A DNA stretch of 37,590 bases. It comes from an uncultured Chlorobiaceae bacterium (GTDB lineage Bacteria > Bacteroidota > Chlorobiia > Chlorobiales > Chlorobiaceae). The stretch covers positions 1 to 37,590 of the forward strand of contig CAINOC010000067.1 of NCBI GenBank assembly GCA_903851385.1, written 5' to 3'. A program made the position numbers and the translations under genes. Shown piece after piece: positions 15,534 to 23,426 of the stretch; position 1 is the first letter of the stretch; the number at the start of each line of letters is the position of its first letter. Under the pieces are notes generated by a model, which was not told the DNA's origin, searched no databases, and worked only from the letters and a program-made list of their open reading frames with translations.

Positions 15534-16589
15534 TTATTCATATTTTAATTCACCGAATAAGCTAATCATTAAATCATCCCTCAAAACCTCAAAAGGCAAC
15601 TCAACATATTCATTTTTATGTCTTGGAAGTGCTTTTCCATCGTTTGGTGCATTTTTAGTATGACCTTGGATATGTTCACCATTTTCTTTAATGTATGGCA
15701 AAACTACTATTCGACCATGATTTTTAGATAAAACATTACCCTTTAACCATATAATATTGCTATCTTTCTCGGAGTCAGAATTTTTAACAACTTTAATCGT
15801 CCAACCTATTTGATCATTTTCTTCAAACCAAAAAACATAATTGCCCGACACAAGTACTTTATGCCCATTTACCAATGCCTCATCTAACATTCTTTTGACA
15901 CTGGCTAATTGTAACAGTTGGTTAGCTCTTGGCAGTAGAATCGATCTTATTGCGGCTTTAGTCTTTCCCCAATGTGCAATACCAGAATAACCAAAACCAC
16001 GAGCAATCTTTTCTCTATAACAATATTTGGCTGTTTGTGCGGTATGCTGACATAGAACCCAATGATTATTTTTATCAAGAAGTAAAGTTATATTATATTT
16101 GTTAATTCTTACCAATTTCACATATGGTGTTTGTGCTAATATTTTTAACAATTCAATTTTAACATCTTGTTCATCACTATGAATAATTAGTGAAACAAAA
16201 CCTTCTCTTGAATAATCCTGATTACGTCGTATAGCCTCATTAAGCATTAATTGTTCTTCATTAATTCTTCGACTTAGAGCTGTAACTGCTTTATCTACTT
16301 TTAACTTTAAGGAGTTTTTCTCCGGATCACTAATATTCAAAAGGTCTATATTTTTGATAAGTTTATTATTTTCTTTTATTGAAACATCAAGGACTGAATT
16401 TAATTGGCTATAGGTTTCTACTTTGAAATGATGCTTATCAATTTCAATACATTTTTTATACCACTTCAAATCGCCATCTTTCTTCAATTTATACTCATAC
16501 ATCAGATACCCACAATCTGATTCATAACATGGTTGTGGAAACACAGCTAACGCGGTTAATGAATTCCCTGGTATCTGACGACTATCCAT
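15534..16589 (-). CDS. Hypothetical protein, 351 residues, AT-rich gene
   Basis: I do not recognise this protein. The ATG at 16589 (MDSRQIPGN) is chosen over the one nine codons upstream because AAAGGAAA precedes it. The N-terminal part (CGYLMYEYKLKKDGDLKWYK) looks like beta strands; a charged helical stretch rich in Lys/Asn/Leu (about 60-125) may form a coiled coil. The C-terminal half has aromatic blocks (RGFGYSGIAHWGKTKAAIRS, then NYVFWFEENDQIGWTIKVVK). There is no signal peptide or membrane helix. The base composition is clearly more AT-rich than the flanking core genes, pointing to acquisition. Confidence 0.65.
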   Translation of the reverse strand: MDSRQIPGNSLTALAVFPQPCYESDCGYLMYEYKLKKDGDLKWYKKCIEIDKHHFKVETYSQLNSVLDVSIKENNKLIKNIDLLNISDPEKNSLKLKVDKAVTALSRRINEEQLMLNEAIRRNQDYSREGFVSLIIHSDEQDVKIELLKILAQTPYVKLVRINKYNITLLLDKNNHWVLCQHTAQTAKYCYREKIARGFGYSGIAHWGKTKAAIRSILLPRANQLLQLASVKRMLDEALVNGHKVLVSGNYVFWFEENDQIGWTIKVVKNSDSEKDSNIIWLKGNVLSKNHGRIVVLPYIKENGEHIQGHTKNAPNDGKALPRHKNEYVELPFEVLRDDLMISLFGELKYE

Positions 16590-16701
16590 AGTATTTCCTT
16601 TTAAATTAATAATCACAAACCAAAAACAAATCTAACGAAGGTTTGTGGTTATAAAAATGCTTGACCACCTCGTGCCAAGCAAAAGACAGTAGCGGCAAAA
16701 A

Positions 16702-17337
16702 TTACATTATTAACGATATCCTCCAATTTGGACAAGATGAATTTGGCAATACAACTAAAGTATTAACAAATTCCTCCTTAAAAGCATCATCATCTATCAA
16801 ATTATTACCTGTTTTTTTATTATAAATTAAAGAAGAATCATTCATTGCAAATGGCCTTTTCAAAGACGTAATACCAATCCCCCTCAATACGTCAACATAA
16901 CTTTTAAAATCATAGACATAATCCACAGTCAAATCATGACATATGCCTTTGTAGTAATTGATTGTTATTGACCCCCAATTTGACCTATAAGTATACCCTT
17001 CATCGTCATGACTAGATGGTTTGCCGAGATACCGCTCTATACTTTCTTTTCGTTTGCCTAAGATTTTCGTGTAATCAATAAGTGCTTCTTGATGGCTTTG
17101 GTATCCGAATTTCTCATGAATTTGTTTTCCCATGTCCCAACCAGCAAATCTCAGGATCATGGGATCGTCTACTGTATCCATTGTCAATGAGGCGTAAGGA
17201 ATTACAGTTTGTTCTGATAGACCCTTAGCTCTATCGGTCGATGTCTGATTGTCGCATCCGTTTACTAAGAGCGTTAGGCAAAAGAGAATCAGAAGCAATC
17301 TAATCCGAATGTGAAGTGGGTTTTTCCTTTTTGACAT
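16702..17337 (-). CDS. Putative lipoprotein, 211 residues
   Basis: The N-terminus has basic residues (KRK...RIR), a hydrophobic stretch (LLLILFCLTLLVN) and a lipobox ending at C28 (LLVNGC), so it should be lipid-anchored after signal peptidase II cleavage. The rest (WDMGKQIHEKFGYQSH, KRKESIERYLGKP, YRSNWGSITINYYKG) belongs to no family I recognise. It is one of a run of AT-rich, co-oriented genes; the gap to the downstream gene is about 110 bases. Function unknown. Confidence 0.7.
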   Translation of the reverse strand: MSKRKNPLHIRIRLLLILFCLTLLVNGCDNQTSTDRAKGLSEQTVIPYASLTMDTVDDPMILRFAGWDMGKQIHEKFGYQSHQEALIDYTKILGKRKESIERYLGKPSSHDDEGYTYRSNWGSITINYYKGICHDLTVDYVYDFKSYVDVLRGIGITSLKRPFAMNDSSLIYNKKTGNNLIDDDAFKEEFVNTLVVLPNSSCPNWRISLIM

Positions 17338-17536
17338 AGCACATCTGTTTATTTTAATAGCCAGAACATTCGATATGAGGCGGTGCCCGCTGGGTCAAGT
17401 CTCCTCTTCGTGATAGCACTATTGACTACAGGTTTTCATGAGGTCATTCTATACATCCTGAATATTTCTAACGGCAAAAATCAATCTTCTACGCTATCGC
17501 ACTGCGTCCCCTCTAATCTCTCTCAGAAATCACAAC

Positions 17537-17872
17537 TCATACGTAAATATCATTTCTTATAACTGATGAATGATATTTTTCTATTTCCACACGAACATCT
17601 CTCAACCGCTCTTCATATTTTATATATTCATCTTCTGCCTTTTTACCACCCTCGTAGCCAATAAATTGTTTTGCAAAATCCGCGCAAGAAAGACTTCTTT
17701 CCTTATACCCTTTTTGCAACTCAAATAATGAATTTAATCGAGACAAATAATTAGCCTTTATTGCTGCATCGGCACATTTTTTCGTTTCCCACCAAGAAAA
17801 GGCAGAAAAGAATAAAGAAAAAGCAGAAAAGAGTAAAGCAATAACAGAGAATATGTCTGATGAATTATTCAT
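17537..17872 (-). CDS. Small membrane-anchored coiled-coil protein
   Basis: 111 residues. A hydrophobic segment at about 8-28 (FSVIALLFSAFSLFFSAFSWW) is a single membrane helix, followed by a charged helical cytoplasmic or periplasmic region (LNSLFELQKGYKERS, then EYIKYEERLRDVRVEIEKYH) that may be coiled coil. The layout resembles small membrane proteins found beside defence or toxin genes, but I recognise no family. The ATG follows an AAAAAGAAT stretch. It lies 94 bases downstream of the PLD-like gene in the same orientation. Confidence 0.6.
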   Translation of the reverse strand: MNNSSDIFSVIALLFSAFSLFFSAFSWWETKKCADAAIKANYLSRLNSLFELQKGYKERSLSCADFAKQFIGYEGGKKAEDEYIKYEERLRDVRVEIEKYHSSVIRNDIYV

Positions 17873-17965
17873 AATATTCTTTTTTTCTAACTAATACGGC
17901 ATTCAAATCTTTTACAAATGACGCGCAACAAAATTTGCAGCCCGGGATAACCTGTGTTTTCAAGC

Positions 17966-18418
17966 CTATGGGAGTTCAACAGATTTAGCCCATTCGACAT
18001 TAAAAACGCTTTCTAAAGCTCTATTGTAGACAGCTACTGAGTGAAGACCTATAGCTGATTCCACCATTTTAGTTTCCCCAAAATCGGAACTCGCTACCCA
18101 AACAGTTTCGGGTGCAACAAGCACTACTTTGGCGTTTAATTTTGGATGCAACGCAATCCGAACTTGAGGAAATTGGGATTTTATTTTCTGCGCATTCTCT
18201 CTGGCTTCTTGGCTAGCAATGATAAATATGTTATGTGGTCGTTTAGTAATTATTCTTGCTATGTATTCTAAATTTGGAAGATGATGAGTCATAATGCAAA
18301 GAGCGCCTTGGATTTTCCCTAATTGAGAAAGGCGAGTGTTCCAAGTGCTAGCACATACTGAAAACTTCGCATCATCACACGAAAATGCAAAACCACCATT
18401 ATCATCAGTGAAAGCCAT
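17966..18418 (-). CDS. Phospholipase-D-like (single HKD) protein, probable nuclease
   Basis: 150-residue protein with one PLD-type half-site: H91-P-K93 in IALHPKLNAKVVLV, followed by the strand WVASSDFGE that replaces the usual GSxN, then GLHS. The canonical Asp of HxKx4D is Val here, as in some PLD-like nucleases. A single HKD copy suggests a homodimer such as Nuc/BfiI-type nucleases. The upstream part (FSVCASTWNTRL, then ALCIMTHHLPNLEYI and FIIAS) fits the Rossmann-like PLD fold. The frame cannot extend upstream because TAA directly precedes the ATG, and the ribosome site is poor. The gene is overlapped by a 32-codon ORF coupled to the HEPN gene, so translation may be coupled. Function in defence is inference. 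Confidence 0.68.
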   Translation of the reverse strand: MAFTDDNGGFAFSCDDAKFSVCASTWNTRLSQLGKIQGALCIMTHHLPNLEYIARIITKRPHNIFIIASQEARENAQKIKSQFPQVRIALHPKLNAKVVLVAPETVWVASSDFGETKMVESAIGLHSVAVYNRALESVFNVEWAKSVELP

Positions 18419-18503
18419 TTATTTTCTTATTCTCGATTCTCGTTTGTAGCTTACGACGTAAATCAGCCGTGCGTGACTTTGGCGCGTCGAATGTATTTGC
18501 CAT
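18405..18503 (-). CDS. Small coupled ORF between HEPN and PLD-like genes
   Basis: A 32-codon frame begins with an ATG that shares its A with the HEPN stop (TAATG) and ends 14 bases inside the PLD-like gene. The product would be very basic (SRTADLRRKLQTRIENKK). Three explanations fit: a genuine small protein, a translational coupler carrying ribosomes into the PLD-like gene, or the original N-terminus of that protein separated by a one-base frameshift. I cannot choose between them. Confidence 0.35.
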   Translation of the reverse strand: MANTFDAPKSRTADLRRKLQTRIENKKINGFH

Positions 18504-19507
18504 TATACGATTTCACATGCTTCTTTTAGCCCATTACCAAGCTTCTCAAGGCAATTCAACAAAATGTCTATATCTTTATCAGAAATTACTATCCTCTGTC
18601 CTATTTTGTAATTATTGACTTTTGTGTTATTTATATAATTGGCATCAACTATACCTTCATTGTGAGCAAGAATGTGACGCTTTTGGTATAAGACATTTAG
18701 TTCAATAAGTTCTTCGGAAGTTAACCAAGTCTCATAGCCTTTTTGAATTGCCTGATACCAAAGATCACTACCATGTTCAAGTCGCTGGAAAGCATTGAAT
18801 GGAATCTTTCCGTATGTAAAATAAAGACCTTCGCAATATTTTTGAAAAGCTACTACACCATCAGATATACAGGTTTCAACAAGTGATCTACAAGTTAGCT
18901 CTGCCTCATCCTTTCCTGCTGATTCAATAAGCGCTTGCCTAATAACACCTACACTATCTTTCTTAACTCTAATTTTTCTCAATGAATCAGCATAGGTGCG
19001 TGTAACAGAGTTATGACCACATGCCGGACAAAAATATGCGCTGCCTATTACTGCAAAATGCGCCTTGCACTCTTCACACGTAATTTTAAGCTGCATAGCT
19101 TCAGCGGCTTTGGCTGGAATTGCATGGGTTCGCTTCATTCCACCCTGAACTTTCATTGACATTGAAATAAAAGAATTTCTGGGTTGCCTGCTGTTGAATC
19201 TTCTAGCATCAGATTGCATGGCATTATTTATTTTTCCTTCAATGACAGCTAATGCTTCAGCTTTGGCGTGCTCTACTTGCTCGACGGTAAACCATTGATC
19301 TGCTGGTGCTTCATGGCGACACAACGGACACCATACAGCCTTATCCTTGAATATTTTAGCCCAGTCTTCTTCATTTACTTTAAATAGAAATCCACATTCT
19401 TCAGAGGGGCACTGCTTGTCTATATAACCTTGTTCATCACTATCAATCGGAACAGACACCGGTTGGCTGCCCATTCGCTCCAATTCTTTTATCAAGTCTT
19501 CAAACAT
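18503..19507 (-). CDS. Zinc-ribbon protein with C-terminal HEPN-like domain
   Basis: 334 residues. There are two four-cysteine zinc sites: C33, C38, C60, C63 and C144, C147, C160, C163. The C-terminal helical domain (about 185-330) contains LNVLYQKRHILAHNEGIVD, where R277 and H282 form the R-x4-H signature of HEPN ribonucleases. The context (aromatic helices FQRLEHGSDLW, then an alpha-helical end) fits HEPN. A good ribosome site (AAAGGG) precedes the ATG. It is the first gene of the AT-rich run and is followed at once by a coupled small ORF and the PLD-like gene. HEPN proteins are RNases in many toxin and abortive-infection systems. That this one cleaves RNA, and that zinc ribbons bind the trigger, is inference. 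Confidence 0.72.
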   Translation of the reverse strand: MFEDLIKELERMGSQPVSVPIDSDEQGYIDKQCPSEECGFLFKVNEEDWAKIFKDKAVWCPLCRHEAPADQWFTVEQVEHAKAEALAVIEGKINNAMQSDARRFNSRQPRNSFISMSMKVQGGMKRTHAIPAKAAEAMQLKITCEECKAHFAVIGSAYFCPACGHNSVTRTYADSLRKIRVKKDSVGVIRQALIESAGKDEAELTCRSLVETCISDGVVAFQKYCEGLYFTYGKIPFNAFQRLEHGSDLWYQAIQKGYETWLTSEELIELNVLYQKRHILAHNEGIVDANYINNTKVNNYKIGQRIVISDKDIDILLNCLEKLGNGLKEACEIV

Positions 19508-19960
19508 AGTTATACCCTTTATTTAGACACATACCAATAATTCGATTGATCCACCTAAACCGCAGTTTTGTAAATTAAAACCAAAATAGGATGCGACTTA
19601 AACACATAGTTCAAGAAATTCCTGCCTACCTCAAATCTCAAAGTAATGACCTCGAATAAATGCGTCTGGAAAGATTATCTGAAAGTCTGAAAGTAGACGA
19701 ATATCAGTAAATATACGTCATATTCAGCAAACTTACACGTTCATCATCAATCATGATGGATGATGAAAGCCAGAGGAAATAAATCATCATTGTTTATGGT
19801 GTTCTACCCTAAGTCATTAATGACCCGATGAGCACCAACCATCTTGGTTGCAAAATACGCAACAAATTTCTGATACTGATTACTTCTTGAATTTCTGTGA
19901 GGTTTTTCCAGGCAGAAGAAGTCCGGCTGTGCAATGCTTCGCTCGTTATGCGTTCTTTGT

Positions 19961-19978
19961 GCCGAGCTGGGGCTCGGC
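19961..19978. repeat. REP-like palindrome
   Basis: GCCGAGC and GCTCGGC are perfect 7-bp arms around TGGG. GC-rich hairpins of this form are the usual partners of RAYT transposases, and one such gene is at 8518-9486. There is only one copy in the window, so membership in a repeat family is inferred. Confidence 0.5.
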
Positions 19979-20015
19979 GCTCCCAGGGAACAGGCGAGAG
20001 ATGTGAAGGGGGAAT

Positions 20016-20048
20016 AAAAAAAGCCCGCAACGTGTTCTCTTTGCAGGC
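20016..20048 (-). terminator. Rho-independent terminator after tRNA-Val
   Basis: Read on the minus strand, GCCTGCAA pairs with TTGCGGGC (one G-U pair) around a 10-base loop and is followed by seven T. It lies 20 bases beyond the tRNA 3' end. Confidence 0.8.
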
Positions 20049-20067
20049 CTTTAGTGTGTGTGTGATG

Positions 20068-20141
20068 TGGACGATAGTGGATTCGAACCACTGACCTCTA
20101 CAGTGTCAATGTAGCGCTCTAACCAACTGAGCTAATCGTCC
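20068..20141 (-). tRNA. tRNA-Val (anticodon GAC)
   Basis: The minus strand folds into a complete cloverleaf. The acceptor stem is GGACGAT/ATCGTCC. The D arm begins TAGCTCAGTTGG. The anticodon stem CTACA/TGTAG encloses the loop TTGACAC with anticodon GAC. The T loop is TTCGAAT. The discriminator is A and CCA is not encoded. The 3' end faces the accessory region, and tRNA 3' ends are common integration sites. Confidence 0.95.
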
Positions 20142-20180
20142 CTTTCGAATGGGTCGAAATATAGAATATCATTTATAAAA

Positions 20181-20209
20181 TGCAAAGGGCGACTGCCCCT
20201 GATTTTGCA
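20181..20209 (-). terminator. Probable terminator after clpX
   Basis: On the minus strand TGCAAA...GGGGC and GCCC...TTTGCA form a two-part stem with a small internal bulge, followed by TTTTATAAA. It lies just past the clpX stop codon. Confidence 0.55.
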
Positions 20210-20211
20210 GA

Positions 20212-21525
20212 TTATGCGGTTTTTTTCTGAGTCCTCGTGCCTGACACATACTCCGGCGCTGCTTTATTCTCGATTGTTTCGGCCGTAATAACGCATTTAT
20301 GGATACCTTTCATCGATGGAAGATCAAACATAATGTCGATCATTACATTTTCGAGAACCGAACGCAATGCCCTGGCGCCTGTGCCGCGTTCAATGGCAAT
20401 CGCGACCACTTTGTCCAATGCCTCTTCGGTAAACTCAAGATCAACGCCGTCCATTTCAAACAGCTTCTTATACTGCTTGGTAATGGCGTTTTTAGGTTCC
20501 ACAAGGATGTTGCGCAATGCCTTTGCATCAAGCATATCAAGGGTGGAAATGACAGGCAGACGACCTATGAATTCAGGTATCAGTCCATACTCGTGCAGAT
20601 CGTCCTGCATGACAAGCTTGAGGATTTCAGGATCGTAGCCTGTTTGACCATGCTTGACCTTTGCACCAAAACCCATTGACGATTTTGAAACTCTTTTTGC
20701 AATCAGGCGGTCAAGACCCTCAAAGGCACCACCGCAGATAAAGAGAATGTTCTTGGTATTGATATTGATCAACTGCTGCTCCGGGTGCTTGCGACCACCT
20801 TTCGGAGGAACACCAACAACGGCACCTTCAAGAATTTTCAGAAGGGCCTGCTGGACTCCCTCACCCGAAACATCGCGGGTAATGGAGACATTGGCTGATT
20901 TTCTAGCAATTTTATCAATTTCGTCAACATAGATAATACCGCGCTCGGCACGCTCAAGATTAAAATCAGAAGCATGAAGCAATCGGGCAAGAATGGTTTC
21001 AACATCGTCGCCAACATACCCTGCTTCAGTCAACGAAGTCGCATCAACAATTGAAAACGGAACTTCGAGCAGATTGGCAAGCGTCTGGGCAAGAAGAGTC
21101 TTTCCCGTACCGGTAGGTCCAATCAGAAGGATATTGCTCTTTTCAATAACAACACCATCGTCATCGCGCGTCCATTCCTGTGATTCAATCCTTTTATAAT
21201 GATTGTACACCGCTACCGAAAGCGACTTTTTAGCAGTCTTCTGACCGACAACATACTGGTCAAGGGAGTCCATAATAGCCTTCGGGCTTACCAGTCGTGG
21301 CTGAAACGGCTTCTCTGAAGGTCGCTCAGGCTGCTGTATGGCACTGAGCTCTTTGCGCAGGATATCATAGGATGTTTTAATGCAACGGTCACAGATAAAT
21401 GCTCTCGGACCGGCAACCATGCTGGCAGACTCCTGAGCACTTCTTCCGCAAAATGAACAGAAAACCTGATCGGTGCTGTTCCCGTTACCACCCCTTGTTT
21501 TGCCTTTTCCCGTTTCTCTTGTCAT
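20212..21525 (-). CDS. clpX: ATP-dependent Clp protease ATP-binding subunit ClpX
   Basis: 437-residue AAA+ unfoldase that recognises tagged proteins and threads them into ClpP. The N-terminal zinc-binding domain has C23, C26, C45 and C48. The AAA+ core shows Walker A GPTGTGKT (136-143), Walker [12 protein letters not shown], the pore loop GYVGDDVE and the arginine-finger/sensor region [12 protein letters not shown]. The ClpP-docking loop reads MGF ([10 protein letters not shown]) rather than the IGF of E. coli. The C-terminal small domain is complete and length is normal. It lies downstream of a DUF4404 gene and gltD in the same direction. No clpP is in the window. Confidence 0.97.
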   Translation of the reverse strand: MTRETGKGKTRGGNGNSTDQVFCSFCGRSAQESASMVAGPRAFICDRCIKTSYDILRKELSAIQQPERPSEKPFQPRLVSPKAIMDSLDQYVVGQKTAKKSLSVAVYNHYKRIESQEWTRDDDGVVIEKSNILLIGPTGTGKTLLAQTLANLLEVPFSIVDATSLTEAGYVGDDVETILARLLHASDFNLERAERGIIYVDEIDKIARKSANVSITRDVSGEGVQQALLKILEGAVVGVPPKGGRKHPEQQLININTKNILFICGGAFEGLDRLIAKRVSKSSMGFGAKVKHGQTGYDPEILKLVMQDDLHEYGLIPEFIGRLPVISTLDMLDAKALRNILVEPKNAITKQYKKLFEMDGVDLEFTEEALDKVVAIAIERGTGARALRSVLENVMIDIMFDLPSMKGIHKCVITAETIENKAAPEYVSGTRTQKKTA

Positions 21526-21564
21526 GAAACACTCGAGCCTTCAATATGTTAATAATGCAGTTCT

Positions 21565-21834
21565 TTAAAATCCCATATTTGCAAGACTATCCAGCACATG
21601 CTGAATGGTCATACTCAGTTTGGGATGGCCGGCCTCAAAATGATCAACAGCCTCTCTCATGCGTTCCATAAGAGATTCGTTTTCCTGAACAGCACCACCC
21701 TCTTCAGTTACAAGTTTGCTTATATCTTCACGGAGGTTCGATAAAACCTCTACTGTGGTTTTATCAACGGAATCAACCTGTTCCAGCTCCTTGTGAAGCG
21801 TTTCGAGGAGTTCCCTGAGTTTTTGCTGTTCCAT
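21565..21834 (-). CDS. DUF4404 family protein
   Basis: 89-residue, all-helical acidic protein with the DUF4404 pattern: QKLRELLETLHKELEQVDSV at the start, LREDISKLV in the middle, and FEAGHPKLSMTIQHVLDSLANMGF at the end. The role of the family is unknown; members are small cytoplasmic proteins. It lies between gltD and clpX on the same strand (about 40 bases before clpX and 66 after gltD), so it is probably co-transcribed with one of them. Length is typical. Confidence 0.85.
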   Translation of the reverse strand: MEQQKLRELLETLHKELEQVDSVDKTTVEVLSNLREDISKLVTEEGGAVQENESLMERMREAVDHFEAGHPKLSMTIQHVLDSLANMGF

Positions 21835-21900
21835 AAGGCGACTTGATTAAGAATAAATTCAATGATGTACGGGCTATAACGTATAAACTCCCTCAATCGT

Positions 21901-23376
21901 TTAGGGGAGACTTGTTTCACCCATCAAAAACCGGTCACACTCACGGGCGGCAGACCGTCCCTCTTGAATTGCCCAAACCACAAGACTCTGGCCACGGCGG
22001 GCATCGCCGGCAGCAAAGATGCGCTCACGGTTTGTAAGAAATTTTTTGTCAGTCGCTTTTATGTTAGAGCGTTCATCCTGTGTAACCTGAAGCTGCTGCA
22101 GGAGATGCGCGTCCGGCCCGATAAAGCCCATGGCAAGCAACACAAGCTCGGCAGGGATAATCTGTTCAGTTCCTGCAACAGGGAGAGGAGAATATCTTCC
22201 ATCAGTTTTAACCCACTCCACCTCGGAAACCTCAACAGCTTTGAGCACTCCCTTTTCGTCGGCAAGAAACTTTTTGGTCATCATGGAATACTTTCTCGGA
22301 TCGTCACCCTGTACCAAGGCAGCCTCTTCCTGTCCGTAATCGACCTTGAAGGTTTTCGGCCATTCAGGCCATGGATTGTCGAGCTGACGCTCGAGTGGGG
22401 GCTTTGGCATAATTTCGAGCTGTATGACGCTCTTGCACCCCTGGCGCAAGGATGTAGCAACACAGTCTGTGCCTGTATCACCGCCACCTATGACAACAAC
22501 ATTTTTTCCAGCAGCAGAAAGAACCGGTGCACTCTCGTCGAGCAGGGCTTTGGTACTTGAGCGGAGAAAATCCATTGCAAAATGGATGCCTGAAAATTCC
22601 CGTCCTTCGGCAGAAAGGTCGCGAGGCCTGGTTGCACCAGTACAGAGCACCACTGCATCAAACTCTTCGAGCAGCTTGTCGGCCGGATAATCGACACCAA
22701 CCTCCGTGCTCTCCATGAAAATGACTCCCTCTCTTCTCATGAGATCAATACGGCGCTCAACAACCAGCTTCTTGTCAAGCTTCATGTTGGGAATGCCAAA
22801 CATCATGAGGCCACCGATACGGTCATCACGCTCGAACACAGTCACACTGTGACCGGCTTTGTTCAGCTGGTCAGCGCAGGCAAGGCCGGAAGGGCCTGAA
22901 CCAACAACTGCTATCCTTTTGCCTGTTCTGTAAGCAATTGTTTTCGGTTCCACCCACCCTTCTGCAAAAGCATGTTCAATAATCGAATACTCTATATTCT
23001 TGATGGTGACCGGAGGATCAATAATCCCAAGCACACAGGAACCCTCACATGGAGCAGGACAGACCCTTCCAGTAAACTCCGGGAAGTTGTTGGTTTTCAT
23101 CAACCGGTCATAAGCCTCATGCCAGAAACCTTTATAGACGTAGTCATTCCATTCGGGAATAAGATTGTGGATCGGGCATCCGCTGGTCATACCGCTCAGC
23201 ATAAACCCTGTATGGCAGTAAGGCGTACCGCAATCCATACAGCGGGCACCCTGGTTCTGCAACTCAGATTGAGGCATTTCCTTATGAAACTCCTGCCAAT
23301 CTTTTATTCTTTCCAGAGGCTCCCTGTCTGCTGGCAATGCTCTCTGGTACTCCATAAAACCCTTAACTTTGCCCAT
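21901..23376 (-). CDS. gltD: Glutamate synthase small (beta) subunit
   Basis: 491-residue NAD(P)H-oxidising subunit of glutamate synthase. It passes electrons to GltB for reductive transfer of the glutamine amide to 2-oxoglutarate. The N-terminal cysteine-rich domain carries [22 protein letters not shown] and CPAPCEGSC for two 4Fe-4S clusters. The FAD-binding Rossmann motif is [19 protein letters not shown], the NAD(P)H site is [20 protein letters not shown], and the C-terminal FAD motif is [21 protein letters not shown]. The start ([12 protein letters not shown]) matches the family norm. It follows gltB after 50 bases, so the two form one operon. Confidence 0.97.
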   Translation of the reverse strand: MGKVKGFMEYQRALPADREPLERIKDWQEFHKEMPQSELQNQGARCMDCGTPYCHTGFMLSGMTSGCPIHNLIPEWNDYVYKGFWHEAYDRLMKTNNFPEFTGRVCPAPCEGSCVLGIIDPPVTIKNIEYSIIEHAFAEGWVEPKTIAYRTGKRIAVVGSGPSGLACADQLNKAGHSVTVFERDDRIGGLMMFGIPNMKLDKKLVVERRIDLMRREGVIFMESTEVGVDYPADKLLEEFDAVVLCTGATRPRDLSAEGREFSGIHFAMDFLRSSTKALLDESAPVLSAAGKNVVVIGGGDTGTDCVATSLRQGCKSVIQLEIMPKPPLERQLDNPWPEWPKTFKVDYGQEEAALVQGDDPRKYSMMTKKFLADEKGVLKAVEVSEVEWVKTDGRYSPLPVAGTEQIIPAELVLLAMGFIGPDAHLLQQLQVTQDERSNIKATDKKFLTNRERIFAAGDARRGQSLVVWAIQEGRSAARECDRFLMGETSLP

Positions 23377-23426
23377 ATCAATAATTTAATCTTTTCAAAA
23401 CAGTGCTGTACAGCCCTTTTTCGATA

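Larger units (their letters stand above)
19508..20067. other. Non-coding region between cassette run and tRNA-Val
   Basis: No gene I can support. The stretch holds a 9-bp hairpin (TTCATCATC/GATGATGAA, 19741-19768), a REP-like palindrome (19961-19978) and the tRNA terminator. Open frames at 19804-20091 have no recognisable product and run through the terminator and into the tRNA region. Confidence 0.55.

Noticed and set aside
16617-16701. Possible attC site between the 351-residue and lipoprotein genes
   Set aside because: A GTTAGAT box and a TATAAC box are present, but they do not pair as an attC and only about 25 bases lie between them.
19804-20091. Open frames over the tRNA terminator and REP-like palindrome
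   Set aside because: They run through the terminator and into the tRNA and have no recognisable motif.
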